The notes below the pieces were generated by a model that had not been told where the DNA came from, made no database searches, and saw only the letters and a list, made by a program, of their open reading frames with translations. The translations under genes and the position numbers were made by a program. DNA of 64,000 bases from Streptomyces davaonensis JCM 4913 (GTDB lineage: Bacteria > Actinomycetota > Actinomycetes > Streptomycetales > Streptomycetaceae), in contig NC_020504.1 of the NCBI RefSeq assembly GCF_000349325.1, positions 8,598,326 through 8,662,325 of the forward strand. Reading direction: 5' to 3'. This document shows, piece after piece, positions 43,601 to 52,388 of this stretch (positions within the stretch are counted from its first letter, which is position 1; every line of letters begins with the position of its first letter).

Positions 43601-44667
43601 CAGATCTTCACCCCCGTCAGTTCCTGACCGGCGAAGGTGAAGCACCACGGACTGCGGTAGTTCTGCCACCACTGCGGACGCAAGCCCGTCGGGGCGAAGA
43701 GCTCCTCCAGGTGCCGGCGCATGGCCAGGTGCCACTCGATCGTGTCCGAGCCCGGCGTGCGGTAGACGTCCATGAACGCGTTGTGCGCCTGGTAGGTCTG
43801 GAACCGGGGGAAGGCGGTGGTGACCGGCACGAAGTCCTTCAGGTGCCCGATCGCGTCCTCGATCGGGTCCAGGCCGACGATGTAGGTGAAGTCGGTGGTG
43901 ATGCCCCGCTGCTTCGCCCGGCCCAGAGCGGCGGTCATCTCGGCGGGGGTGAGCTTGGCCTTGGACTCCTTGAGGATCTGCCGCCGCTCGGTGAAGCACT
44001 CGGCGGTCAGCGTCAGGTGGAACGGGCCCAGGCCGGCGGCGGCGTCCATGCCCTCGTTGCTGCTCAGCACCGAGGACAGGAAGTGCAGGGTGCCGGTGCA
44101 GCCGTTGTGGCCCATCGCCGCGCGGACCTCGGCGAGATGGTCCAGCGCGAGGTGCTCGTAGAGGAAGCAGCCGGTGCAGACTGTCACCGTCTCCACCGCC
44201 GACAGGTCCTCCATGCCGGAGTTCACCGCGAGAGCGCCGAGGTAGCCGGGCAGGTCCAGGGCCTTGATCTTCGGGTCGGAGGCGTCTTCGAGGGTGTTGG
44301 GGCAGAACACGCAACCGGTGCACTGGCTGCGGGCGTTGGAGTTGAGGGTGAGCATCTTCGTGCCGTTGCGCCAGTAGCCCAGCACCGCGTCGTCGTCCTC
44401 GATGCCGTCGACCTCGCCGACCTTCTCGCCGTTCAGCCGCAGCTCGTACTCGTCCAGCTCGAACGGGGAGTCCTCACGGCCCAGCGAGAGGATCAGGAAC
44501 AGCGGGGTGTCGGGGCGGGAGTCCAGCCGCAGCCGGAAGCGCATGCGCGGCTTGGTCAGCGGGGACCGGGCGCCGGAGGCGTTCAGCGCGATCAGCAGCA
44601 CGTCCTCCGGGTTGACGTTCCACTCGCGGGCCACCTGGTCAAGGTGGCGGACCGATTCGAGCATCAA
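43600..44667 (-). CDS. Radical SAM-like enzyme with CX2CX2C cluster motif
   Basis: 355 aa; ATG at 44664 or TTG at 44667. An N-terminal domain of about 115 residues (LRLDSRPDTPLFLILSLGRE) precedes the Fe-S motif NARSQCTGCVFCPNT: CX2CX2C rather than the canonical CX3CX2C. Later come a second VCTGCF pair, PFHLTLTAECFTERR, TTDFTYIVGLDPIEDAIGHL (BioB-like barrel end) and RFQTYQAHNAFMDVYRTPG. Likely a 5'-deoxyadenosyl radical enzyme. The N-terminal domain is unfamiliar. Confidence 0.75.
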   Translation of the reverse strand: MMLESVRHLDQVAREWNVNPEDVLLIALNASGARSPLTKPRMRFRLRLDSRPDTPLFLILSLGREDSPFELDEYELRLNGEKVGEVDGIEDDDAVLGYWRNGTKMLTLNSNARSQCTGCVFCPNTLEDASDPKIKALDLPGYLGALAVNSGMEDLSAVETVTVCTGCFLYEHLALDHLAEVRAAMGHNGCTGTLHFLSSVLSSNEGMDAAAGLGPFHLTLTAECFTERRQILKESKAKLTPAEMTAALGRAKQRGITTDFTYIVGLDPIEDAIGHLKDFVPVTTAFPRFQTYQAHNAFMDVYRTPGSDTIEWHLAMRRHLEELFAPTGLRPQWWQNYRSPWCFTFAGQELTGVKI

Positions 44668-44747
44668 CTGTCCTCTTTCTCGTGGTGGGAGGTGCAGGTC
44701 GTCGACGGCGCTGTAGCCGCCGACTGATGCGGGTGCCGTGGGATGGA

Positions 44748-45185
44748 TCAGGCCGCAACGGGAGCCAGGGGAAGACGGATGACGATCCGCTTGCCGCCCG
44801 TGGCGGTCTCCGGGAGGACCTCGGCTCTTCCGTGGACTTCCCTCACCAGGGCGTCGACCAGGAACAGGCCGCGGCCACCGAGGCCGTGGGCAGCGGGCAG
44901 CGGCTTCGGCCTGAACGGGTGGGCATCCGCGACCACCAGCACCAGCGCAGCCTGCTCCTCGACAGCCAGGGTGACCGCAGCGGTGGCCGAAAGCACAGCC
45001 GCGTGTTGCACCACGTTCGTCACCAGCTCGCTGACGATCAGGCAGGCAGTGCCCACGACCTCCTCGGACAGACCCCAGCCGGCAAGGACCTTGGCTGTCT
45101 CACGGCGGGCCAGCGGCACGTACTCGGCCTCGGAGATCACCTGGAAGTCGTGGCGCATCACGGTGCTGGACATCGCGGGACTCAC
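44748..45185 (-). CDS. HATPase_c ATP-binding protein (anti-sigma-like)
   Basis: 145 aa. GHKL fold: ARRETAKVLAGWGLSEEVVG, N-box VSELVTNVVQHA, ALVLVVADAHP (G1-like DxH instead of DxGxG), GLGGRGLFLVDALV (G2), GGKRIVIRLPL. Streptomyces has many such RsbW/SpoIIAB-like proteins that regulate sigma factors or act alone. It is the first gene of the eight-gene operon, so it may be regulatory. The IS element lies just upstream of its start. Confidence 0.8.
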   Translation of the reverse strand: MSPAMSSTVMRHDFQVISEAEYVPLARRETAKVLAGWGLSEEVVGTACLIVSELVTNVVQHAAVLSATAAVTLAVEEQAALVLVVADAHPFRPKPLPAAHGLGGRGLFLVDALVREVHGRAEVLPETATGGKRIVIRLPLAPVAA

Positions 45186-45343
45186 CCTCTCTCCGAGCGG
45201 CAGCCGCCCGGACCGTGACCGAAGGTAAGAGCCTCAGCACACAGAGGTGTTCACGACGGTGAACCCACGAACCCGAGCCCCGACTCGGGGTTGGACGGCG
45301 GGGAACGCCGGCTCGGGTGCGGGAGTTGCGTACAGACCAACGT

Positions 45344-47078
45344 GGCCCTGGCAAGATTTTCGTGAAGCGGGGGTGTGCCCCCGTGCGCCGGTGACACTCC
45401 GTCACTCATGGCGGCAGTGTCGGTAAGTGTGATGACCTCGTGCGGATTGTGTCCCCGCAGCTGGATGTGGTGCGGGTGGAACGGGTGTGGTCGGCGGGCG
45501 GCGTGGTCCAGATCGCGGCCCGTACCCGCGAGTTACCGGTCGGCTGCCCGGACTGCGCGGGAGTCTCCGCGCGGGTGCACAGTCGCTATGTCCGCACGCT
45601 GGCCGACCTCGCCGTCGGTGGCCGCCCGGTGTTGATCAGGCTGTCGGTGCGGCGGCTGTTCTGTGACAACTCCCGCTGCGGCCGTCGGACGTTCGCCGAG
45701 CAGGTCGACGAGCTGACGGTGCGCTACCAGCGTCGCACTCCGCTCCTGCAGCATCTGGTGGAGATGGCCGCGGTGCTGCTCGCCGGCCGCGGCGGTGCCC
45801 GGCTCCTGCAGATCGTGAACGCGCCGCTGTCGCGCACCAGCGTGCTGTTCCACCTGATGCGTATGCCGTTGCCGCCGGCAGCCACGCCCCGTGTGCTGGG
45901 CGTGGACGACTTCGCGCTGTACGCCGACGTCTACGGCACTCTGCTCGTCGATGCCGACACCCGGCTCCCGCTCACGCTCTGGGCCGGACGGGACAGTGCG
46001 CAGCTGGCCGCCTGGCTGCGGGAACATCCCGGTGTTGAGATCGTCTGCCGCGACGGCTCGCTCCAGTACCGGCAGGGCATCAACGACGGCGCGCCTGATG
46101 CGACCCAGGTCAGCGACCGCTTCCACCTGTGGCAAGGACTCTCCAAGCGGGTCGCGGACATCGCTGCCGCGCACCGCGGCTGCCTGCCGGCCGCAGCACC
46201 CGAACCCGAACCGCCGGCACCGGCGCTGCCGGCTTCCGATGTGCTCGACACGCCGGCCCGCCGCCACGCGAAGCAACTGTTCGAGGCGGTGCACGCGGTG
46301 ACCGACAGCGGGCGCTCGCTCAATGCGGCAGCCCGTGAACTGCACCTGGACTGGCGCACGGTACGCAAGTACGCCCGGGCCGCCACCTGGCAGGACTGCG
46401 TCCGCCGGCCGCGGCCGCATCAGCCCACCGCGCTGGATCCCTACCTTGACTACCTGCAACAACGCTGGGCAGAGGGCGAACACACTGCGAAGGTGCTGCA
46501 CCAGGAACTGCTCGCCAAGGGCTACCGGGGCCACTATCAGCGGGTCAAGACGGCCGTCGCGCCCCTGCGCCGCGGCCTGCCGATCGACACGCCACGCGAG
46601 CGGCCGCCCTCGCCCCGGACCGTCGCCCGCTGGATCACCACCGCACCGCCCAGGCGCGGCCTGCACACCATCGAACGGCTGGACCGGCTGCTCGCGCACT
46701 GCCCGGAGTTGAACACGGCCCATACCCTGGTCCGTGACTTCGCCGCCATGCTCGACACCCAAGACGCCGCGCCGCTGTCCAACTGGCTGGACGGGCTCAC
46801 CACCTCGCGCCTTGCCCCCATGGCCAGTCTGGCCAAGGCCATCCGCGAGGACCTACCGGCGGTCGAGCAGGGCATCACCACCCCGTTCAACTCCGGCGTC
46901 AACGAAGGCCGGATCACGGACCTGAAGCTCCAAAAGAGGATCATGGCGGGCCGTGCCGGAGTTCCGCTGCTTCGCCACCGCATCGTCCTCATGGCCCACC
47001 TCCGACGCCGCTTCCCGTGACGGAGTGTCACCGGCGCACGGGGGCACACCCCCGCTTCACGAAAATCTTGCCAGGGCC
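45344..47078 (+). mobile_element. ISL3-type insertion sequence, 1735 bp
   Basis: Bounded by perfect 62-bp terminal inverted repeats (45344-45405 and 47017-47078), starting GGCCCTGGCAAGATTTTCGT, each containing an internal GGGGG/CCCCC hairpin. One intact transposase gene lies between. It is flanked by an 8-bp duplication. It has inserted between the HATPase-led operon and the XRE/TPR regulator gene. Confidence 0.9.
45440..47020 (+). CDS. ISL3-family transposase
   Basis: 526 aa, GTG start. N-terminal zinc-binding part: CPDCAG...HSRYVRTLADL...LFCDNSRCGRRTF. Then a helix-turn-helix-like region and a DDE-type core with VLGVDDFALYADVYGTLLVD, ICRDGSLQYRQGI, VSDRFHLWQGL and the C-terminal FNSGVNEGRITDLKLQKRIM containing the catalytic Glu region. 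No internal stop, so the element may be active. Confidence 0.9.
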   Translation: MRIVSPQLDVVRVERVWSAGGVVQIAARTRELPVGCPDCAGVSARVHSRYVRTLADLAVGGRPVLIRLSVRRLFCDNSRCGRRTFAEQVDELTVRYQRRTPLLQHLVEMAAVLLAGRGGARLLQIVNAPLSRTSVLFHLMRMPLPPAATPRVLGVDDFALYADVYGTLLVDADTRLPLTLWAGRDSAQLAAWLREHPGVEIVCRDGSLQYRQGINDGAPDATQVSDRFHLWQGLSKRVADIAAAHRGCLPAAAPEPEPPAPALPASDVLDTPARRHAKQLFEAVHAVTDSGRSLNAAARELHLDWRTVRKYARAATWQDCVRRPRPHQPTALDPYLDYLQQRWAEGEHTAKVLHQELLAKGYRGHYQRVKTAVAPLRRGLPIDTPRERPPSPRTVARWITTAPPRRGLHTIERLDRLLAHCPELNTAHTLVRDFAAMLDTQDAAPLSNWLDGLTTSRLAPMASLAKAIREDLPAVEQGITTPFNSGVNEGRITDLKLQKRIMAGRAGVPLLRHRIVLMAHLRRRFP

Positions 47079-47184
47079 ACCAACGTGCTCCACCGCGTAC
47101 GGTGCCCGTGCAGAAGTCACGTGCCGACCGTCCCCAGCCGCGTACGGACTTATGTGCTCAGCCGGATCAGGTAGACGCCGCCGG

Positions 47185-48426
47185 TCAGAGAGGCAGGCCG
47201 ATGCGGTGGGCCAGGCCCCGCAGGTCCCGCGCTGCGTGGGCGGGCAGCTGCCGGTCGGTGAGGAACTCGATGGTGTTCCTCACCGGTGCGTTGGCGTGGA
47301 TGCGCTGCGGTGCGATCTCCTCGGCGGTCAGCAGGGCCGCGACCGCCTGGGCCTCCCGGCCTCGCAGATGGGCCAGCGACCGGCCCAGGTCGGCGTGGAA
47401 GGCGGCCTGCCGTCCCGGAGCCTCCGCCAGCGTCTCGGGATGGACACCGTCCCCGGCGGCGACAGCCGCTCCGTGCCGACCGAGGTCGGTGTTCAGGCTC
47501 ACCTTGTGGATGCCGACGTTGGTGGGGCCGAAGTTCAGGTGCCATGCCCGCGTCTCGCCAGTTCGGCCAGCCAGCTTGGCGGCCTCCGCCAGATGGCCGC
47601 GGACCTCCTCGGCGCGGGTGTTCCCGGGCCGCTGCCGGTCCTGGGTCAGCGAGGTGGCGGAGATCAGGTGGAGTTCACCGAGCAGCGCATGGGCATCAGG
47701 GCTCGTCAGGTGCGCTTCGAGGGTATTGGCGGCGGCGGTGGCCTGCGCCAGGGCTTGAGTGGGACTGCCGGCCGCCATCAGCACATGGGTGTGGAAGAAG
47801 CCGGATAGGGCGGAGTAGACCGGATCGTCCAACTCTGCGATCGCCTCGGCGGCACGGGTCACCGCGATGAACGCCAAGTCGGTGTAGCCGAGGTTCTTCA
47901 GCAGCATGGTGCAGGCCGGATGGTAGGCGTCCGCCAGTAGCTTCAGCAGCTCGCGGCGAGCGGCGCCGTCGGCGGCCTCGGCGGCGGCGTGCAGGTCTGC
48001 CAGCAGCGTCGGAAGGCCTGCGGCGAGTATGCCGTATTCGGCCCCGTGATAGAGCCGGTTGGCCTTCGCCACCCGTTCAGTCAGCACCACCGCCGGAACC
48101 TGAGGCGGGCGGCGGTCCGGCGGGGCGGCCATGGCCAGGCCCATCAGCGTCATCCGCAGAGCGGGGACCGCCTCGTGAGCCGCGCTGGTGTGCGGGTCCA
48201 CTGAGGCGAAGGGCTTCCCCGTCAGTTCAGACGGGGCGATCTGCAGGGCCTCGGCGAAAGAGGTGATGTGGCTGGAGCGGTCCAGCAACCGCCGACCGTT
48301 CTCCACCATCGACAGGTAGCCGACCGACACCCCGGCCAGGCCCGCGAGGTTGCGCAGGCTCATCCCGCGCTGGCGGCGGGCCGACCGCAGACGCTCGCCG
48401 ATCCGATTCGCCTGCTCTTCGTTCAT
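47185..48426 (-). CDS. XRE-family regulator with TPR-like C-terminus
   Basis: 413 aa. HTH at residues 8-65: IGERLRSARRQRGMSLRNLA, GVSVGYLSMVENGRRLLDR. The remaining 340 residues are helical repeats (ILAAGLPTLLADLHAAAEAA, LGYTDLAFIAVTRAAEAIAE, HALLGELHLISATS) as in Streptomyces XRE/TPR regulators that sense peptides or small molecules. It may control neighbouring cargo genes; the IS lies beyond its 3' end. Confidence 0.82.
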   Translation of the reverse strand: MNEEQANRIGERLRSARRQRGMSLRNLAGLAGVSVGYLSMVENGRRLLDRSSHITSFAEALQIAPSELTGKPFASVDPHTSAAHEAVPALRMTLMGLAMAAPPDRRPPQVPAVVLTERVAKANRLYHGAEYGILAAGLPTLLADLHAAAEAADGAARRELLKLLADAYHPACTMLLKNLGYTDLAFIAVTRAAEAIAELDDPVYSALSGFFHTHVLMAAGSPTQALAQATAAANTLEAHLTSPDAHALLGELHLISATSLTQDRQRPGNTRAEEVRGHLAEAAKLAGRTGETRAWHLNFGPTNVGIHKVSLNTDLGRHGAAVAAGDGVHPETLAEAPGRQAAFHADLGRSLAHLRGREAQAVAALLTAEEIAPQRIHANAPVRNTIEFLTDRQLPAHAARDLRGLAHRIGLPL

Positions 48427-48511
48427 CGCCCCCGCCTCAACTCCCGTGCCTCAGCCGTAGCGTAGGGCGAGCCTGCCGCCCCCAGGGGTCTTTCCCGCCA
48501 GACGGGCGGCA

Positions 48512-49633
48512 TCACCGCAGCCCTGCCCGCCCGGCCAGATCCCGCACCGCCGCGGCCTGAACGGTGGTGCGGTCGGTGAGCGCGGCGACCAGGTCCCGGG
48601 CGAAGGGATCCAGCCGCAACCTCAGCGGTGCCGCCGCATCGGCCTCGACGAGCCGGGCGGCAGCCTCATCGGCACGGCCATGGCGGGCCTCGGCCGCCGC
48701 GGCGACCACCAGCAGACTGGAGCGATGGGCGCCGTCGAGTGCCGCATGATCCGCCGCGCGTACGTGGTCGGCGGCCTCCGCCGCGTCGCCCACCTCGGCC
48801 GCGACGGCGGCGCGGGCCGCGATGACCAGAGCCGCCTCCCGTGGGCCATCGGCCCGTTCGGCGGCCGTGGCAAGAAGCTGCTCAGCCTCCGGGCGGCGTC
48901 CGGCCATCGCCTGGGCGACGGCGGCCAGCGTTGGCAGCTCCCAGTCCGCGCCGGCCTCCTCGGCGCGGTCGGCGCGGGCCAGCGCGTACTCCGGCAGGCC
49001 GAGGTCGATCAGCAGCCGCACCTCCTCGACCAGTACCGGCAGCGGTTCGCGCGTGCCGGGACGGGCCCGGTGCAGCAGCATCCACGCCAGGTCCTTGTAA
49101 CCCAGGCGCCGTAGCAGCCCGGCGGCGAGCACATGTGCGTCCACGCGCAGCCGCACCGCCTCTTCGCACCCGGGCCCCGCAGCGGCGGCTAGCGCGCGGT
49201 CGGCCGCCTCGATCAACTCCGGTAGCTCGAGCGCGAGATGGTGCTCATCGCCCGCGGCATCCGCCCGCGCGGCGCCCCGGGTCCGTTCCGCCAGTTCCTC
49301 CAGCAGCACGCCGGGGGCCGCATCCGCTTGTCGGCGGACCAGTCGGCGCCGCAGGTGGAAGGCGACCGCCCGCACCGCGGCGTGCTCCTCCCCACGTGGC
49401 GGGTAGGGCTGCCCGGTCAGGTCCGCGACATCCAGCCGCAAGGCGGCGGCCAGCGCCGCCAGCCGGCCGCGGCGGTCCACCCACTCCCGGCCCGTCTCCA
49501 GCCCAGCGAGGTAATCGATCTCCAGGCCGGTGCGGAAGGCAAGGTCATCCCGGGTCAGTTCCCGGCGGCGGCGCCAAGCGGCCAGGCGGGCCCCAATCGG
49601 GCCTCCGGCGGCCGTCTCGTCCAGCTCACGCAT
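48512..49633 (-). CDS. XRE-family regulator with helical-repeat C-terminus
   Basis: About 373 aa from ATG at 49633. HTH: IGARLAAWRRRRELTRDDLA, FRTGLEIDYLAGLETGREWV, followed by Ala-rich helical repeats (LLRRLGYKDLAWMLLHRARP; LARADRAEEAGADWELPTLA). It shares design and the LGYKDLAW/LGYTDLAF element with the gene next to it and probably arose by duplication. Target unknown. Confidence 0.78.
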   Translation of the reverse strand: MRELDETAAGGPIGARLAAWRRRRELTRDDLAFRTGLEIDYLAGLETGREWVDRRGRLAALAAALRLDVADLTGQPYPPRGEEHAAVRAVAFHLRRRLVRRQADAAPGVLLEELAERTRGAARADAAGDEHHLALELPELIEAADRALAAAAGPGCEEAVRLRVDAHVLAAGLLRRLGYKDLAWMLLHRARPGTREPLPVLVEEVRLLIDLGLPEYALARADRAEEAGADWELPTLAAVAQAMAGRRPEAEQLLATAAERADGPREAALVIAARAAVAAEVGDAAEAADHVRAADHAALDGAHRSSLLVVAAAAEARHGRADEAAARLVEADAAAPLRLRLDPFARDLVAALTDRTTVQAAAVRDLAGRAGLR

Positions 49634-50650
49634 CACCAGATTGCTCGCATACCCACTCGCCCGGACCGTCTGCTCTGCCAGGACAAAGGTCCACGCATCT
49701 CGTTCAGGGGAGGGTCGAGTCCCCTGTGGCAGGACGCATATGCCTGGCGCGCGACACATTAGTCACACCGCTGAAGGCCGCGCGAACTGGCAGGTGATGC
49801 GCCCGGGCAGAGTGAAGGTGGGCTCGGGGGGCGGCAGGACCGCAACGTTGTCCCCCGGCTGTCGCAGCCGTTCGTCCTCCCGTATCGACCCGCCCCGCGT
49901 CGCGGCCCGAACCGCCACCCCGCGCGTCATCGACGGCCGTGGCACCCTGAACTTCCTGGCGTGACACCGGATAGACCGTTCGCGCCCTCAGAACAACACC
50001 GTGCACTGGCTGCCCCCGGTGCCCGAGGCCGAGCACAGTGCAGCCGGGTGACCACCCATCCGCTTGCCGGTGACTTCACCCGCACGCTCGATGGTCCCGG
50101 CCAGCATCCCGTCCTCGCCCGCCATCAGGGCGCCAACTCCCGGGCCGCCGCGATCCGCGACGGGACCTGCGCGGTCAGGATGACGGAGAACTCTGCGAGA
50201 ACCGTACGGTAGTCCAAAGACAACAAGGGCGAGTGCGAGCTCTGGACGCGCCTGTCCGGTTCTCCAGCGATGGCATGGGTCCGGTTTCCACAGAGGCGCC
50301 CTGAAGTGGATGGGCCCGGCGGGGGAGCCGACCCACTTCTCCACTTGGCCGACTCTTCACCGAGGATCCTGCCAGCGCTGCCGCACCCAGCTCACCTCCG
50401 TCGCGGACGGCTCGGACATGGCGCCCTGGATTGCCTCAGTTTCCAGGTGATCCCTCCGACCTGCATCTGCGTATCTACTACGACGACGAACTCTGTGACA
50501 CCCCGCAGGCCGACACGCTGGAGTGATGGAGTGTGTCCGTCCAATATCCACTGTCGGCGTGTGCACGACGGAGGCCAGGGCTCGGCAGCCACGAGCAGCT
50601 GCGTCACCGTGGAGTGCCCCGCGTGCACGGTCGAGGACGCCACCGTGGGG
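49634..50650. other. About 1 kb without a confident gene
   Basis: Only fragments are visible. A minus-strand ORF at 49763-49945 (SIREDERLRQPGDNVAVLPP) could be a small protein but has no clear ribosome site. Around 50434-50525 the plus strand reads a protein-like run (GDPSDLHLRIYYDDELCDT) that stops at TGA. The segment looks like decayed DNA between regulators and the next gene block. Confidence 0.4.
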
Positions 50651-51076
50651 TCGATGACGTTCTACCGGGTGCACCTCGATGGCGCCCGGAATGCGTTCCG
50701 CGCGATGGAAGAGGAACCCGAGGAGCTGTGTGAAACCGTCCAGGTGCTCCTCGATCCCGAGACGGACTTCTTCACCAGCGCGGTCAGCGAGCTGCTGGAG
50801 TACATCGGCTCCGCGCTGCTCGTCATGGACCGGGTGACGCTGGATCTCCCGTGGCGCGGGCAAGGACTGGCGGCCGTACTGGGCTGCGAGGTGATCCACC
50901 GGCTCATGGCTGGCTGCCGGGCCATCGCCTGTTCGCCCGGTGGCAGCGACCTCAGCAGCCAGCGGCTGACGGATCGGTCGGAGTGGGACCGTGTCAACGC
51001 CAAGATTGCCCAGGGCTGGCAGAGTGCGCTTCGGGGGCGGCTCGCGGAACTCGGTGCGTCTTGGCGGCCCGGGACA
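50645..51076 (+). pseudogene. GNAT-like acetyltransferase remnant
   Basis: The frame from about 50645 reads like a real GNAT: SMTFYRVHLDGARNAFRAME, LLDPETDFFTSAVSELLEYI, ALLVMDRVTLDLPWRGQGLA (acetyl-CoA motif), LMAGCRAIACSPGGSD. Neither end is convincing: upstream codons are non-coding in character, and downstream the frame runs open to 51835 across an oppositely oriented gene. Either a frameshift has removed the true ends or it is a truncated copy. Boundaries are approximate. Confidence 0.45.
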
Positions 51077-51421
51077 TCACGAGGGGGGCCGCCGCTGCGC
51101 GAGATGGGCGTTCCAAGGAAGTCGCCAGCCACGGCGGTGGCGCGGTGCCTCGTCCGGATCTGGCGTCGCCTTCGGCGGCGGAGCGATCCTGTCCGGCTCC
51201 AGGCCGATCTTGTCCGGGTGGACGCAGGCCGGCACTGTCTCGTCGTGGGTATAGCGGTGCCCGTTCTCCGGATGGAACGGGCACTCCCAGGACGGCCGGT
51301 TGTAGACCACGAACTGCGCGTGGGGGTACGGGGTGGCTGGGCAGATCCCGCAGACGGGACGCTTCGGGTCCTCGCAGCCCGGATCGATGTACGGCGGTCC
51401 GGCGGGTTCTGGGATCTCCAT
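51077..51421 (-). CDS. Small Cys/His-rich protein
   Basis: 114 aa from ATG at 51421. Opens EIPEPAGPPYIDPGCEDPKR and has several Cys/His pairs that could bind zinc: GCEDPKRPVCGIC, WECPFHPENGHRYTHDE, ACVHPDKIG. Basic, Pro-rich C-terminus. An upstream in-frame TTG would lengthen it but lacks support. Function unknown. Confidence 0.55.
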   Translation of the reverse strand: MEIPEPAGPPYIDPGCEDPKRPVCGICPATPYPHAQFVVYNRPSWECPFHPENGHRYTHDETVPACVHPDKIGLEPDRIAPPPKATPDPDEAPRHRRGWRLPWNAHLAQRRPPS

Positions 51422-51600
51422 AGCAGCCAGAGAGTAGCGGGCCCATCTCGCCGAGTAGCGCACGGCGAAGTCGGCGAGCGGGAAGGACCGCAGTTCGCCG
51501 GTGGCAGACAAAGAAGACCGCCCAAAGGACTGGTGGACGCTGCAACAGCATGTCAACCTGAACGACCTTCCGGAAAACCCCAGGTCAGAGAGGTGATGCT

Positions 51601-51972
51601 GTGGCATTGGATGCGGCGCAACCCGGATTCGCCACCACGGTCGCCGCCTTGCGGCTCCGCTCCTGGAAGCTCGGTGCCGGCCAGGCGATGGACGTCATCG
51701 ACCAGTTCTCGCAGGCCGATTTCACCCACATCGTCGACGACCGCGCCGACGTACACATCAGCTCGCGCGACGGCCGCTTCTACCTCGGCTACTTCCCGAA
51801 TGGCCGGCCCGGCGGTGCTGACGAGGACTGGGTGACGGGCGAGGGCTGAGGCATCGCGGTGACCGGCACGGCGAACGTCCCCGGCTACCGGATCGCCTTC
51901 TCGACGGAAACGCCAGCGGAGATCGTCGCCGATGCCGTGGCCCGGATCCTTTCCACGTCCCGCCCTCTGTGA
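51601..51972 (+). pseudogene. Short DUF317-type protein with in-frame TGA
   Basis: GTG start at 51601. Reads AGQAMDVIDQFSQADFTHIV, DDRADVHISSRDGRFYLGYF, then TGA at 51847-51849 after VTGEG. The same frame continues GIAVTGTANVPGYRIAFSTE, TPAEIVADAVARIL and stops at 51972. In related proteins I recall a Trp precedes the IAVTGTANVPGY block, so a TGG-to-TGA change is the simplest explanation. Intact length would be 123 aa. Confidence 0.6.
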
Positions 51973-52058
51973 CGGGCACGTTCGCCCGCCCTATATATGC
52001 GCGCCGCGTACCCTGCCCCTGCTCGCGCGGATTCGTCCGCTACCGCTAGGAGAACGCT

Positions 52059-52361
52059 TTGGACCCGCACTCGCCCGAGATGACCGTCGGCGACATCATC
52101 GACCTGCTGTCCGCCTTCGACCGTGACACCCCCGTCCGCCTCGCCATCAACCCCTTCTGGCCCATGGCCCACCGTCTGGGCGGAGTGGAGAAGTCGGTGG
52201 ACGAGGACGGTCGGCCGGTGGTCTACATCGCCGAGTCGCCGGAGGCCGAGCAGTTCGGCCCCCTGCCGCCCGCCGTGGCCGTCGCACTGACCTGGCAGGG
52301 TCCGGTCGATGTACCCCCGCGCCGGCGACGCGGCGCGACCAGGCCGAACGACGGCCACTGA
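52059..52361 (+). CDS. Small hypothetical protein
   Basis: 100 aa, TTG start after TAGGAG (6-nt spacing). Compact domain: MTVGDIIDLLSAFDRDTPVR, LAINPFWPMAHRLGGVEKSV, VVYIAESPEAEQFGPLPPAV. Small proteins with this VGDII.LLS..D.D.PVRLA pattern are common in Streptomyces mobile elements (from memory). Basic C-terminal tail. First of a pair with the DUF317 gene. Confidence 0.68.
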   Translation: MDPHSPEMTVGDIIDLLSAFDRDTPVRLAINPFWPMAHRLGGVEKSVDEDGRPVVYIAESPEAEQFGPLPPAVAVALTWQGPVDVPPRRRRGATRPNDGH

Positions 52362-52388
52362 CCCATCCCCGAACTGACGGAGGCGCCC

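Larger units (their letters stand above)
45336..47086. repeat. 8-bp target-site duplication around the IS
   Basis: ACCAACGT occurs at 45336-45343 and again at 47079-47086, exactly flanking the terminal inverted repeats. An 8-bp duplication is what ISL3-family transposition leaves, and its perfection suggests a recent insertion. Confidence 0.88.

Noticed and set aside
49700..49740. tRNA T-arm-like sequence (AGGGG...GGGTCGAGT...CCCCT)
   Set aside because: The loop is 10 nt rather than 7 and no acceptor, D or anticodon arms fit; not a tRNA or clear att site.
50270..51835. 521-codon plus-strand frame
   Set aside because: Only about 140 residues in the middle look like protein (GNAT); both ends lack coding character and the right part runs through a minus-strand gene and into the DUF317-type gene.
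11799..51972. TGA read as tryptophan
   Set aside because: Dozens of genes in the window end at TGA, many in overlapping stop/start junctions, so reassignment is not credible; nonsense mutations are simpler.
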